A stretch of DNA of 64,000 nt, taken from positions 496,001 through 560,000 of the forward strand of contig JACKAW010000002.1 of assembly GCA_020634885.1 (NCBI GenBank), written 5' to 3'. This DNA is from Anaerolineales bacterium (GTDB taxonomy: Bacteria > Chloroflexota > Anaerolineae > Anaerolineales > Villigracilaceae). Each line of letters opens with the position of its first letter. The first letter of the stretch is position 1. Position numbers and translations under genes: made by a program. The notes beneath the pieces were generated by a model, which was not told the DNA's origin, made no database searches, and saw nothing but the letters and a program-made list of their open reading frames with translations. Shown here in pieces: positions 15,814 through 24,646 of this stretch.

Positions 15814-17739
15814 TTATAAATTATCAATTTCTATGTGTGGAATTTCATCCGTGAGTTCAAATTTGAAGATCTTCGAATAAAAATACAACTCACCTTCATA
15901 GGCGCGTTTGATGGATTCCGCTTTGCGGAAACCGTGTTGTTCGCCTTCAAAAAGGATGTATGCCGTGGGAATTTCCCGCGCCCGCACCGCCTCATACATC
16001 GCCTGAGATTGACTCGGTGGTACGACCTTGTCCTCATCTCCTTGAAAAAGAATCAGTGGACAGGTGATCTTGTGCGAGAAATGGATCGGAGAACGCTCGT
16101 AGTACAGGTCTTTGCGTTCAGGATATGGACCGATCAACGAATCGGGATACCGTGACTCAAATTTGTGCGTGTCTTTGACCAATACCTCAAGATCGCTGAT
16201 GCCGTAATATCCTGCGCCAGCTTTGAACACATCTCGAAACGCCAAACACGCAAAGGTGGTATACCCCCCTGAACTGCCGCCACGGATGGCAAGCTGGTCT
16301 GGGTTTACTAGACCTTGCTCCACGAGGTAAAGTGCGGCATTGCAACAATCGTCCACATCCACCACGCCAAAATTGCCGTTGAGCCGCTGACGGTATTCAC
16401 GCCCATAGCCTGTTGAGCCGCCAAAATTGACATCCACCACGGCAAACCCACGGTTGGTCCAGAACTGGATTTTGTATTGCAGGAAGGATGGCGTTGCACT
16501 GGTCGGTCCGCCGTGACTGAGCACCAACAGCGGCGGACGCTCCCCTTCGGGCGCAGCATAGTCCTTGTTTTGCGGCGGGTAGTAAATGGCATGGGCAAAC
16601 TTTCCGCCTGTAGTTGGGAAGGTGATCGGTTGGGGATTGGAGAGATGTTCCGCATCTATGGTGACTTCGAACGCCTGTTTGATGGTTTCCAGTTTACGCG
16701 TGTTCGCCTCGAAATGGATGAGCGAAAGCGGCTGCATGGAGGAGCCGCCCAGAAAAGCGGCAAACCCATTGCCGCAATGAACGTCGGCTATATAGGTCAA
16801 ATCTGTTTTGATGGGGGAGAATTCTTTGCTCTTTGTATTCAGCAGGGCAAGCTGCCATAATCCATTTTGAGTGTAAGCACAGAATATTTCATTTTCTGAA
16901 ATGAAGCCATACTTCGCCATATTGAAGACCCATTGCGGTTCACCGAACTCGGCTTCCATAGTGTGCAGGGCTTCGGCTTGACCGTTCGTCCAGCGATATA
17001 AATTCCACCAACCTGTAAACTCGGCAACGAAGTACAACGTGCTGTCCACGGACCATTCGGGTTGGTAAATGGATTCAGTAGCAGAACCAGCGATCAGCTT
17101 AGGGTTTTGAAGCGCGCCATTCTCATCCACATTTGCCAGCCATAGTTCACATCCATCCCACGGCATGTTGGGGTGATTCCATGTCAGGTAAGCAAGTTGA
17201 TCTCCATTTGGGCTAAGCCGCACTGAGGAATAAAAATTATTGCCAGAAGCAAGGATCGTTCCAGCATCATTCCCATCGAGGCTGACACTCACAATGGTGT
17301 TGACGGCTTCACCCGTGCCTGTGTGATCTTCTCGAATGCAGAGGATGCGGTTGCGCTTTTCATCAATGACAAACTCGGCGTAGCGGTAGCCGTTACCTGG
17401 AGTTAAATCAACGGGAGTTTCATTGACACCCTGGCGGTAAATATGTTGGTCTTTGAAGTTGCTGAAATAGATTATGCCCTTATGTACTTTGAACGAGCCG
17501 CCGCCGTATTCATGCACAACAGTGCGGACGTTGAACTCTGACGGGGTACATTCGGTGATGGTTCCATCGGGTGTACGCCGCATAATTACGTTGCGACCTT
17601 TTTCCAACGGGCGTGATTCGCTCCAATAAATATCTTCGCCATCCACGCAGACTTCGTTCAAGCCGATTGATTTAGCGGTCATCAGTTCAGTGGTGATGGG
17701 TGATTTCCAGCTTCCGTACGGGGCTATGGTTTTGGTCAT
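15814..17739 (-). CDS. S9-family serine peptidase (dipeptidyl aminopeptidase/acylaminoacyl-peptidase type)
   Basis: The 641-residue cytoplasmic protein has an N-terminal seven-bladed beta-propeller (about 1-370; TolB/DPP-like repeats) and a C-terminal alpha/beta-hydrolase domain (about 395-640). The catalytic triad fits S490 (GGSSGGY), D570 (QGDEDKVVP) and H602 (EQHGFR). HGGP at 409-412 forms the oxyanion hole. The propeller limits access to oligopeptides, so a role in peptide turnover is likely. No signal peptide is present. It is a single gene. Confidence 0.92.
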   Translation of the reverse strand: MTKTIAPYGSWKSPITTELMTAKSIGLNEVCVDGEDIYWSESRPLEKGRNVIMRRTPDGTITECTPSEFNVRTVVHEYGGGSFKVHKGIIYFSNFKDQHIYRQGVNETPVDLTPGNGYRYAEFVIDEKRNRILCIREDHTGTGEAVNTIVSVSLDGNDAGTILASGNNFYSSVRLSPNGDQLAYLTWNHPNMPWDGCELWLANVDENGALQNPKLIAGSATESIYQPEWSVDSTLYFVAEFTGWWNLYRWTNGQAEALHTMEAEFGEPQWVFNMAKYGFISENEIFCAYTQNGLWQLALLNTKSKEFSPIKTDLTYIADVHCGNGFAAFLGGSSMQPLSLIHFEANTRKLETIKQAFEVTIDAEHLSNPQPITFPTTGGKFAHAIYYPPQNKDYAAPEGERPPLLVLSHGGPTSATPSFLQYKIQFWTNRGFAVVDVNFGGSTGYGREYRQRLNGNFGVVDVDDCCNAALYLVEQGLVNPDQLAIRGGSSGGYTTFACLAFRDVFKAGAGYYGISDLEVLVKDTHKFESRYPDSLIGPYPERKDLYYERSPIHFSHKITCPLILFQGDEDKVVPPSQSQAMYEAVRAREIPTAYILFEGEQHGFRKAESIKRAYEGELYFYSKIFKFELTDEIPHIEIDNL

Positions 17740-17769
17740 GTTTCCTCTTGTGGGGTGTTATTTAGAGAG

Positions 17770-17841
17770 CGGGGGGCGGGAGGCAAAAGGCAGGAGGCAG
17801 GAGGCAGAAGGCGGAGGGCAGGAGGCGAAGGGCAGAAGGTG
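17770..17841. repeat. Purine-rich imperfect tandem tract (GGCAGGA / GGCAGAAGG units)
   Basis: About 70 nt of G/A-rich units follow the four-helix-bundle gene. The 10-mer GGCAGAAGGC at 17803-17812 has its exact reverse complement at 18298-18307 on the other side of that gene. Confidence 0.6.
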
Positions 17842-17843
17842 GA

Positions 17844-18230
17844 TTATTTGCGCGGCGTGAATTTTTCTGGCATAGACATCATTGCGCCAAGCATTTTGCC
17901 AACTTCTTCATACCCTTTGATAAGTTCTTTGTGTTTCTCAGGATTGAGATATTCGCAATCTTTGCCAAAATCCAACCAGACTTGTGTTTCTGTGGCTTCG
18001 CCATCTGCGTCAGCAAGTTTGCTTACAAACATCTTTGGGTATTGGCGTTTTCGAAAGCCTTCGGCAATGTTGGCGGTAACGCTGCGGGAGGATCGTCGGA
18101 TTTGATCCGTCAATGAGTATTTTTCCTCTTTTGGAAATGACTTGCTTAAATTAAAAATATCCATTGCAAGTTTATATGCCAATTGATACACCTTCAAATC
18201 CCGATGACCCTTTAATTCGACATAAGACAT
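17844..18230 (-). CDS. Four-helix-bundle protein (S23/IVP family)
   Basis: The 128-residue protein matches the 23S rRNA intervening-sequence protein family: HRDLKVYQLAYKLAMDIFNLSKSFPKEEKYSLTDQIRRSSRSVTANIAEGF is its signature region (about 9-59), followed by two further helices. In other bacteria these ORFs occur inside 23S rRNA helices, as avd in diversity-generating retroelements, or free in the genome. This one is free, with AGGAGG 5 nt before its ATG. It is flanked by inverted purine/pyrimidine tracts. Biochemical function is not known; related Avd binds nucleic acid and a reverse transcriptase, but none is nearby. Confidence 0.88.
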   Translation of the reverse strand: MSYVELKGHRDLKVYQLAYKLAMDIFNLSKSFPKEEKYSLTDQIRRSSRSVTANIAEGFRKRQYPKMFVSKLADADGEATETQVWLDFGKDCEYLNPEKHKELIKGYEEVGKMLGAMMSMPEKFTPRK

Positions 18231-18268
18231 GCTATCCTCCTTCAGTTGAAACGATTCTACCTGCTTTT

Positions 18269-18340
18269 TTCCTACCGCCTACCGCTTTCCATCTTCTGCC
18301 TTCTGCCCACTGCCTTCTGTCTCTGCCCACCGTCTACCGT
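18269..18340. repeat. Pyrimidine-rich tract, inverted relative to 17770-17841
   Basis: Units such as CTGCCTTCTGCC upstream of the four-helix-bundle gene are reverse complements of units on the other side. Together the tracts form an imperfect inverted repeat around the gene. Confidence 0.6.
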
Positions 18341-18341
18341 T

Positions 18342-19415
18342 CTAAAACCTTCCATACTTCTTCAATAAATCCTGCAACTCTTCATGCGGCAATGCCTTCA
18401 CGCTGATCTCGTGCCCGGTCATATCCTCTGCGGCGACCATTGAATTGATGATCGCCTCTTCAGTAGCGTAAACCGCAGAAGCGAAGATCGGGTCAAGCCT
18501 GTCATTGGAAAGCGCTTGAACTTCAGCAATCCCATTTTCGCCCATTGTTGAAGCGTTATGGTTAGCGATTGAGAACGCGAGGAAAATATCCCCCGAGCCA
18601 TTCCCGCCAATCGAGCCGGTACGCGCCATGCCAAGCGATGCGCGTTTTGCCACACGCTTTAGTTGATGCGGAAGAAGCGGCGCATCGGTGGCGATGATGA
18701 CGATCAAAGAACCATCATCCTGCTTGAAAGGATTTTCCCCGTTCGTCACAGGTGCATCATCTTTGAAGTGCTTTCCAACAGGCATACCGGCAATAGTCAG
18801 TTGATACCGCCTGCCAAAGTTTGTTTGTGCCAGTACACCTATCGTCCAGCCGCCAAGTTTTTCGGGTAACTTGCGCGAAGATGTGCCCGTGCCACCCTTG
18901 AACTCATAACACATCATTCCCGTCCCACCGCCGACATTGCCTTCTGCGATCTGCCCCGATGTTGCAGAATCCAATGCTTCGACCACATGATTTTCCTTTA
19001 CAAAAAAACCGTTCATGTTGTTGAGCCACGCATCTGCGGTTTCTGCCACAACCGGCAGCGCCCACGGCTGGTATTGAATTTTATGTTTTACCTGCCACGC
19101 AATAATGGCATCTCGCACCACGCCAACGCTGTGTGTGTTGGTCAAGCCAATAGGTCCCTCCAAAAAGCCGCCCTCTTCCACCCACGCCGCCCCGGTCATC
19201 TCGCCATTGCCATTAAAAGCATGTATGCCTGCATAAACGGGTGTGTAGTCTTCACGTCCGCGCGGGTGAATGATGGTTACACCCGTACGCGCATCGGCAC
19301 CTTCAATGATGGTCGAATACCCAACCGTTATGCCGGACACATCTGTAATGGCATTAAACTCTCCGCTTGCTCCTTCAAACGGAATCCCCAGGTCTCTGGC
19401 GCGAACTTTTTTCAT
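18342..19415 (-). CDS. P1-family peptidase (DmpA/L-aminopeptidase-D-esterase)
   Basis: The 357-residue protein is an Ntn-type hydrolase of family S58/P1. The autoprocessing site is the conserved GNGSGD at 271-276, where the chain is cut before S274, which then serves as the N-terminal nucleophile. Other family marks are AGIHAFNGNGEMTG (62-75) and GNVGGGTGM (159-167). Members remove N-terminal residues from small peptides and beta-peptides. No signal peptide, so cytoplasmic. Its start overlaps the stop region of the upstream ATP-grasp gene by 4 nt, so the two form an operon, perhaps for peptide turnover and synthesis. Confidence 0.9.
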   Translation of the reverse strand: MKKVRARDLGIPFEGASGEFNAITDVSGITVGYSTIIEGADARTGVTIIHPRGREDYTPVYAGIHAFNGNGEMTGAAWVEEGGFLEGPIGLTNTHSVGVVRDAIIAWQVKHKIQYQPWALPVVAETADAWLNNMNGFFVKENHVVEALDSATSGQIAEGNVGGGTGMMCYEFKGGTGTSSRKLPEKLGGWTIGVLAQTNFGRRYQLTIAGMPVGKHFKDDAPVTNGENPFKQDDGSLIVIIATDAPLLPHQLKRVAKRASLGMARTGSIGGNGSGDIFLAFSIANHNASTMGENGIAEVQALSNDRLDPIFASAVYATEEAIINSMVAAEDMTGHEISVKALPHEELQDLLKKYGRF

Positions 19416-20293
19416 ACATTCTCCTTGGCGATTTTTACAAGCTGTTTTGCTATGCTCTCCATTACATCATCCGGCACGCCGTCCATGGCTTTGCTTTGAA
19501 TGCGGGTATCAATGCCGTCATTCACATAATCCACGACGATGAATTCATCTGCAAGCGCGATCTCGGTGGAGAACCAATCCAATTTGCAAATGGATGCGAT
19601 CCGCTTCGTTATTTCGTTTAGCCTGCCCAGCCCAAATTGGGCTTCTTCCTCCGCTGTAACCTTTTGGTAGATGTGCGTTTCCGGGTTCCACCAGCAGGGA
19701 TAAGCCTCCCCGTAGGAAAAGAAACACCGAAACCACGCAGGCTTCCCGTTTAGGGTTTGAGGCGTGATGTGGGCTTGCACAAGATATTTCTCTTTGGGGA
19801 ATTCCATCCGCGCTTTGAGAATTTCATCTAATGAATTTGCCCCAAGAATCACACCATACCCGCCACCCTGATTGGACGGTTTAATGACAAAGTTTTTGCC
19901 GAGGGGAGATAGATCCAATGAAGAGATGACGGGTTCTTCCAAAAAAGACGAAAGCAAAATGGTATATGGCGTGTTCAGTCCGGCATTGATCAACTCAAGG
20001 TGCATGGTGGCTTTGTCTTCAGACCATGCCGAAACTTCTTCGGGGTTGATGCATCTTGCGCCAAACTCTCTTGCCCAGCGGGGAATTGGTTCAAAAGTTG
20101 GCTCGCCCTGCCCTCGATGGAGCAGGGTCTTGAAGGTGGTTACGCCTTTATAAAGCGCTGTAATGGATTCTAAAAGGTTGTCTGGTCTGATCTGCCAAAG
20201 CGAAATGCCCTCTTCAATGCAGGCTCTTTCCACAATTCCTACAAAAACATCGTCATATTCCCAATACCAGGGCAGGCAAAGATCATATTGCAT
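19412..20293 (-). CDS. ATP-grasp ligase (D-Ala-D-Ala ligase-like)
   Basis: The 293-residue protein has an ATP-grasp architecture: a preATP-grasp N-terminal part, then FVIKPSNQGGGYGV (near 155-168; phosphate-binding Gly-rich loop with Lys) and a C-terminal half with the metal-binding EFIVVDYVNDGID region. It resembles the D-Ala-D-Ala ligase/RimK superfamily, but the substrates are unknown. The ATG at 20293 is chosen because TATAAT (20300-20305) ends exactly 6 nt before it, so a longer version would need codons inside the promoter. It overlaps the P1 peptidase gene by 4 nt. Confidence 0.75.
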   Translation of the reverse strand: MQYDLCLPWYWEYDDVFVGIVERACIEEGISLWQIRPDNLLESITALYKGVTTFKTLLHRGQGEPTFEPIPRWAREFGARCINPEEVSAWSEDKATMHLELINAGLNTPYTILLSSFLEEPVISSLDLSPLGKNFVIKPSNQGGGYGVILGANSLDEILKARMEFPKEKYLVQAHITPQTLNGKPAWFRCFFSYGEAYPCWWNPETHIYQKVTAEEEAQFGLGRLNEITKRIASICKLDWFSTEIALADEFIVVDYVNDGIDTRIQSKAMDGVPDDVMESIAKQLVKIAKENV

Positions 20294-20299
20294 GGGGCG

Positions 20300-20305
20300 A
20301 TTATA
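20300..20305 (-). promoter_or_regulatory. -10 box of the ATP-grasp/P1-peptidase operon
   Basis: Minus-strand TATAAT followed by 6 nt and the ATG; the predicted transcript is leaderless. No clear -35 box is visible. Confidence 0.55.
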
Positions 20306-20376
20306 GCCGAAGCGCCTAACAACTCTGAACGGCAAACTGGTAAAATGAATACATTAACTTTTGAAAAGGAAAAAAT

Positions 20377-20868
20377 ATGTCACACGATACCGTAAAAGAT
20401 GGTTTGGTCGTTTCCATGGAATATAAACTGACCGTAGACGGCGAAGTTTTAGACTCTTCTGATGAAGCGGGTCCGCTTCAATTTTTGGCGGGGTATGCCA
20501 ATATCATCCCCGGTTTGGAAAATGAAATGATGGGCATGAAGATCGGCGATAGCAAGGAAGTGACCGTGCAGCCCGCCGATGGCTACGGCGAATTTGAAGA
20601 TGATGCCTTCATGGATGTGCCCCGCACTGAATTCCCCGAAGATATGGAGTTGGAAGAAGGCATGGAATTACATGTCGCTGATGATGACGGCAACCATCAG
20701 GCTGCCTACGTCGCCGAGTTTGACGATAAGACCGTCAAACTCGATTTCAACCATCCGCTGGCTGGCGCTGTGCTGGAGTTTTACGTCAAGGTCGTTGACC
20801 TGCGTGAACCAACCGAAGAAGAGCTTGACCACGGGCACGTCCACGAAGAGGGCGGGCATCACCACTAA
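20377..20868 (+). CDS. FKBP-type peptidyl-prolyl isomerase, SlyD-like
   Basis: The 163-residue cytoplasmic protein starts with the FKBP half GLVVSMEYKLTVDGEVLDSSDEAGPLQFLAGYANIIPGLENEMMGMKIGD, then an insert-in-flap domain (about 75-130), the second FKBP half, and a His-rich end (GHVHEEGGHHH) that should bind nickel or other metals as in SlyD. The role is proline isomerisation and chaperone activity on unfolded chains, with a possible metal-storage role. AAAAGGA precedes the ATG. It is divergent from the ATP-grasp gene and a single unit. Confidence 0.92.
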   Translation: MSHDTVKDGLVVSMEYKLTVDGEVLDSSDEAGPLQFLAGYANIIPGLENEMMGMKIGDSKEVTVQPADGYGEFEDDAFMDVPRTEFPEDMELEEGMELHVADDDGNHQAAYVAEFDDKTVKLDFNHPLAGAVLEFYVKVVDLREPTEEELDHGHVHEEGGHHH

Positions 20869-20900
20869 AGCAAGTTAATATAATGCCCACACTGAGTATA

Positions 20901-20936
20901 AAAAAGACAACCCGTTACTCTACGGGTTGTCTTTTT
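20901..20936. terminator. Bidirectional terminator between FKBP and DedA genes
   Basis: A perfect 15-bp stem AAAAAGACAACCCGT/ACGGGTTGTCTTTTT with a 6-nt loop. Its right arm contains the last codons of the convergent DedA gene. Confidence 0.92.
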
Positions 20937-21505
20937 GTTTGCCAGTTTATTACCTGCCTTCCCCCAACAACAAGCAGGATCACACCCAGAACCAATCCGC
21001 CAAAGTTACTGAGAAATTCATTCACCACTTCCCATTGACTGCCAAACAGATAACCCAACCCGCCGTACCCAAATATCCAAACGATTTCGCCCAGGAGGTC
21101 GTACATAAAGAATTTTCGAGGGGCGAATCGTGTGGTGCCAGAAAGCAGGTTTACCGGCAGGGCAATGGCAGTGACAAGAAATCGTGAAAAGAAAATGGAG
21201 AGTGGACCCCATCGTTGAAACGATTTTTCCGCTTCCAGCCATTGGGGTGTGCCGCTGAAACGCTTCGTCACATATCCGCTGGCGTAATACCCTATGGAGT
21301 AACTCAGCATATCGCCGACAACCACGCTGACGATGCTGATGAATGCAGCGCTGTACCAGGTGAGGTATCCCTGACGGGCAAAAGCCCCTGCGGCAATGAC
21401 GAGAACAGTGCATGGTAATGGCACCCCAAGCCCGCCGATGAACACGATCAACCCAAGCAGCGGCGCCCCGTAGTTGATGACTTGTGTCAGTAAATATTCG
21501 GACAT
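20915..21505 (-). CDS. DedA family membrane protein
   Basis: The 196-residue membrane protein has the DedA/SNARE-associated pattern: a re-entrant start (APLLGLIVFIGGLGVPLPCTVLVIAAGAFA), GDMLSYSIGYYAS, and FFSRFLVTAIALPVNLLSGTTRFAPRKFFMYDLLGEIVW, which carries the conserved Arg residues and Gly. Family members act in lipid carrier or phospholipid flipping across the inner membrane and in membrane-potential maintenance. It follows the small membrane protein and obg genes on the same strand. Confidence 0.9.
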   Translation of the reverse strand: MSEYLLTQVINYGAPLLGLIVFIGGLGVPLPCTVLVIAAGAFARQGYLTWYSAAFISIVSVVVGDMLSYSIGYYASGYVTKRFSGTPQWLEAEKSFQRWGPLSIFFSRFLVTAIALPVNLLSGTTRFAPRKFFMYDLLGEIVWIFGYGGLGYLFGSQWEVVNEFLSNFGGLVLGVILLVVGGRQVINWQTKRQPVE

Positions 21506-21509
21506 GAGC

Positions 21510-21920
21510 TTAGGGCGTAGGCGAAGGTATGGCTGGAGTATCAGGCATGGGCGGGGGCTGATGCGCCAGCACGGTCGCTTTGATGGTGGTCAGCACATAT
21601 CCATCGGCTTCAGGGAAAAATTCATCATTCAATTCTTTGAGACTCTTTTTGTGATTTTCGCGCGGGTCTATGTTTAATGAGCCGAAGAGAAGTTCTGGCG
21701 GCGTGCCAAAGTTGTGCGAGATGAAAGGAATGGTCATCCAATCTTCAATGGTTTCAACATCGGTTTGGAGTTCTTCGGCAAATGGGGGCGGGCGATGCCC
21801 TTCAAATTTCCTAAACGCTTTGAGGGCGCGTATGCCAAAGAATAGAATCAAGATCACCCCGAAAATGCTCAGGGTGATAAAAAGAATTCGTTTTTGTTTT
21901 TCGGTCACTATTCCTGCCAT
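21510..21920 (-). CDS. Small membrane-anchored hypothetical protein
   Basis: The 136-residue protein has one membrane segment (about 11-30; ILFITLSIFGVILILFFGIRAL) after a short basic N-terminus, a middle outer part and a Pro-rich C-terminus (PPPMPDTPAIPSPTP). No recognised domain. Its start overlaps the end of obg by 13 nt, and dedA follows after 4 nt, so obg, this gene and dedA are probably one operon. Confidence 0.7.
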   Translation of the reverse strand: MAGIVTEKQKRILFITLSIFGVILILFFGIRALKAFRKFEGHRPPPFAEELQTDVETIEDWMTIPFISHNFGTPPELLFGSLNIDPRENHKKSLKELNDEFFPEADGYVLTTIKATVLAHQPPPMPDTPAIPSPTP

Positions 21921-23173
21921 TCGAGTTCAAAGTTACCTACGAATACAGTGTCGCCGTCTTCCACGCCTGCTTCTCGCAGGGCTTTATCTACGCCCAGTTT
22001 TTCCATCAATTTTTGGAAGCGCCGGATCGAACCATAGTGTTCCCAATAGGTCATCTTTGCGGCACGTTCAATGGCAACGCCTGATACTCTCCACTTGTCG
22101 CCGTCTTCGCGTTGGATGCTGAACTGGTTGGGGTCTACCTCTGGTTTGTAGACGGGGAGCGCTTCTTCCTCAACCTCTTCTGGCGGCAGTTCCTGAAGCA
22201 TTCTATACGCTGACAGTAGAATCTCGCGCGTGTTTGTGCGTGCCATGGCAGAGGCGGTGACGATCTCTACGCCGTTCTTTTTAAAACTGGCTTTTATTTC
22301 TTTCAGTTTTTCCTGCACATCGGGCTGGTCAATTTTGTTGATGACCACCACCTGCGGCTTTTTGCCGAGCTTTGTATCGAAGAGGGCAAGCTCGGTGTTG
22401 ATCTGGCTGAAATCTGCCAGTGGGTCTTCTGAGAGACCATCGATCATATGAATGAGAATACGGGTGCGTTGAATGTGCCTGAGAAAATCGTGTCCCAGCC
22501 CGGCGCCTTCGTGCGCGCCTTCGATAATACCGGGAATATCTGCCATGACAACGGTGGCTTCCTCGTCAATTTTTGCAACGCCGAGGTTAGGTTCAAGCGT
22601 GGTGAATGGGTAATTGCCGATCTTGGGCTTGGCATTGGTGAGCACCGAAAGCAAGGTGGATTTTCCGGCATTGGGTAAGCCAATGATGCCGATATCTGCG
22701 ATCAGTTTGAGTTCGAGGCGCAGCATTTTCTCTTCGTGCGGTTCGCCTCGTTCTGCTGTGCGCGGCGCCTGGTTGCGTGAGGTGGCAAAGTGTTGGTTAC
22801 CGCGTCCGCCGCGCCCGCCTTTGCAAACGATGAGCTGCTGACCGGCTTCGGTCAGGTCGCCCAGCAGGTCGCCTGTTTCCGCATCGTAGATGATCGTCCC
22901 TGGCGGGATGTGAATGATGAGGTCTTTGCCGTTGCGCCCTGTCATTTGCGAGCCGCCACCATTAATGCCGGCATCTGCCGCGAAGGCTTGCTTTGGACGA
23001 AAATGCGAAAGGGAATTGAGGGTGGCTTTTACCTCAAGAATGAGGTCGCCTCCCTTGCCACCATCGCCGCCATCGGGACCGCCGCGAGGTTCGTATTTTT
23101 CACGGCGAAAATGCACCATACCGTCGCCGCCTTTGCCTGAACTTACATGAATGTTTACCTGGTCTATGAACAT
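21908..23173 (-). CDS. obgE: Obg family GTPase (ribosome assembly, stress)
   Basis: The 421-residue protein contains all three Obg parts: the Gly-rich Obg fold (1-158; GKGGDGMVHFRREKY, GGPDGGDGGKGGD), a GTPase domain (about 159-330; G1 GLPNAGKS at 165-172, G3 DIPG, G4 NKID) and a C-terminal OCT domain (about 345-421). Obg proteins bind 50S precursors and link ribosome assembly to GTP/ppGpp levels. TATAAT lies 9 nt before the ATG with no clear Shine-Dalgarno sequence. Confidence 0.97.
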   Translation of the reverse strand: MFIDQVNIHVSSGKGGDGMVHFRREKYEPRGGPDGGDGGKGGDLILEVKATLNSLSHFRPKQAFAADAGINGGGSQMTGRNGKDLIIHIPPGTIIYDAETGDLLGDLTEAGQQLIVCKGGRGGRGNQHFATSRNQAPRTAERGEPHEEKMLRLELKLIADIGIIGLPNAGKSTLLSVLTNAKPKIGNYPFTTLEPNLGVAKIDEEATVVMADIPGIIEGAHEGAGLGHDFLRHIQRTRILIHMIDGLSEDPLADFSQINTELALFDTKLGKKPQVVVINKIDQPDVQEKLKEIKASFKKNGVEIVTASAMARTNTREILLSAYRMLQELPPEEVEEEALPVYKPEVDPNQFSIQREDGDKWRVSGVAIERAAKMTYWEHYGSIRRFQKLMEKLGVDKALREAGVEDGDTVFVGNFELEWQE

Positions 23174-23239
23174 AATACCCCCATTATAACGGTGGTCTAT
23201 TTAAATTAACGTCAATAATGGATTAGAAGAAAAGCAAAT

Positions 23240-23345
23240 TCTTAGACACAGAAAAGACGGATTATATGGATATCCACGGATAAAACCTTTTAAAAATCTG
23301 TGTTTGAACGCGTCTTCCGTGCAATCCGTATCCAAAGATTTTTAC
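23240..23345. repeat. ATCCGTG-type inverted repeat cluster
   Basis: In the gap upstream of obg, copies of ATCCGT/ACGGAT motifs face each other (ACGGATT 23257-23263 with AATCCGT 23323-23329; CACGGAT with ATCTGTG inside). Similar low-complexity ATCCGTG sequences recur in many environmental genomes. No gene is visible here. Confidence 0.4.
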
Positions 23346-23365
23346 CCACTATTCACATTAAATTG

Positions 23366-23406
23366 CTGATGTTGGGCGATCCCCTCATACTCAGTGGTTG
23401 CTTCGC
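23366..23406 (+). repeat. Dispersed 41-nt repeat, copy 1
   Basis: Matches 36060-36100 at 33 of 41 positions, with an identical core CCTCATACTC and end GGTTGCTTCGC. Noncoding in both places. Confidence 0.5.
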
Positions 23407-23436
23407 ATGATAAAAGACTTTCATTTGTTATGTCTT

Positions 23437-23442
23437 TATAAT
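23437..23442 (+). promoter_or_regulatory. -10 box of the two-kinase operon
   Basis: TATAAT 44 nt upstream of the ATG at 23486. An alternative ATG at 23441 would overlap this box, which supports the later start. Confidence 0.45.
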
Positions 23443-23485
23443 GATTAGCGTGGTGATTAAGGGGATAATCTTGAACAAGGCATAC

Positions 23486-24646
23486 ATGAATTCAAAACCC
23501 ATACAGACAGCAAATAATCCAAAAATACTGGTCGTCGAAGACGAAGGTCCGATTCGCATGGGGATTACGGCTGCCATCAGGCGCAAGGGTTATAACGTCA
23601 TTACTGCTGAAAATGGTAATGATGCCTTGATCAAAGCCGGAGAGGACAAGCCCGACCTTATCATTTCAGATGTGATGATGCCAGTGTTGGATGGGTTTGA
23701 AATGAAGAAGAAGTTGAACGAAGACCCGGAGCTGGCTGCCATTCCAATTATTTATCTGACAGCCCGTACCAGCGTGGAAGATCGTGTACGCGGGTTTGAC
23801 GGCGGCGCGGATGATTATGTTGCCAAACCCTTTGTGATCGAGGAACTAACTGCGCGTATTGATGCGGTTTTACGCCGTGTTCATTGGGGTGCAAAGTATG
23901 GCGAGGAAAAGACAACAGAGGATGCCCGTCTACGCAGGTTGGAAACACTTCGAAATGAACTGCTTCAAAATTTTCACCATGAACTGCGCACGCCCCTAAA
24001 TAATGTGATGTTGTTTATGGAGATCGTGGCGTCTCATAAGTTTGAAGACCCTGAGGAGCAGAAAGTTTTTCTTAAAAATGCGCAGTCGAATAGCGAACGA
24101 TTGGAATCGGTGATCGCTGACATGATCCTTTTAAGTGACCTTGATAATGGACAGGCGAATAGTATCCGTCAGACCATTGATACAGAGTTGCACATCATTA
24201 ATCCGATCAAACGCAGGTTGGTTCGATATGAGAAAAAAGGGCTTAAGTTCCTGCCTATCGTTTCAGTATCTGGCACTATCAAAGCGCCGCGTAATGAATT
24301 CACACGGGCTGTTCTGCACCTTTTAGATAATGCTTTTAAGTTCAGTGGTGAGGGCGGGACGGTTGTATTGAATGTTGCTTCAGGCAAGAACGGCGGCGCG
24401 ACGATCACGGTAGAAGATCATGGACCGGGTGTTGCGGCGGCTTTGCGTGAAAAAGTATTCGAGCGCTATTATCAGATAAGCCAGGGCGTAAGCCGTGAGA
24501 ATGAGGGGTTGGGTGTTGGGCTTACCCTTGCACGTGCTGTGTTCCGTAACCTCGGCGGCGATGTGGCTATCATTGAAAGCGCTGAAGGCTGCTGTGTGCA
24601 AGCTGTATTGCCAGATGTTTCACCAGATGACATTGTTTATGGATAA
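23486..24646 (+). CDS. Receiver-histidine kinase hybrid (REC-HisKA-HATPase)
   Basis: The 386-residue soluble protein has an N-terminal receiver domain (13-130; E18/D19 acidic pair, phosphoacceptor D62, K114) followed directly by a histidine kinase: H165 in HHELRTPLNN and a HATPase_c domain (LDNAFKFSGEGGT, DHGPGV, GLGVGLTLA). There is no membrane segment. The receiver first suggests that this kinase is switched by an upstream phospho-signal. ATG at 23486 has AAGG 5 nt upstream. The next kinase gene overlaps it by 8 nt, so the two likely form one relay. Confidence 0.9.
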   Translation: MNSKPIQTANNPKILVVEDEGPIRMGITAAIRRKGYNVITAENGNDALIKAGEDKPDLIISDVMMPVLDGFEMKKKLNEDPELAAIPIIYLTARTSVEDRVRGFDGGADDYVAKPFVIEELTARIDAVLRRVHWGAKYGEEKTTEDARLRRLETLRNELLQNFHHELRTPLNNVMLFMEIVASHKFEDPEEQKVFLKNAQSNSERLESVIADMILLSDLDNGQANSIRQTIDTELHIINPIKRRLVRYEKKGLKFLPIVSVSGTIKAPRNEFTRAVLHLLDNAFKFSGEGGTVVLNVASGKNGGATITVEDHGPGVAAALREKVFERYYQISQGVSRENEGLGVGLTLARAVFRNLGGDVAIIESAEGCCVQAVLPDVSPDDIVYG

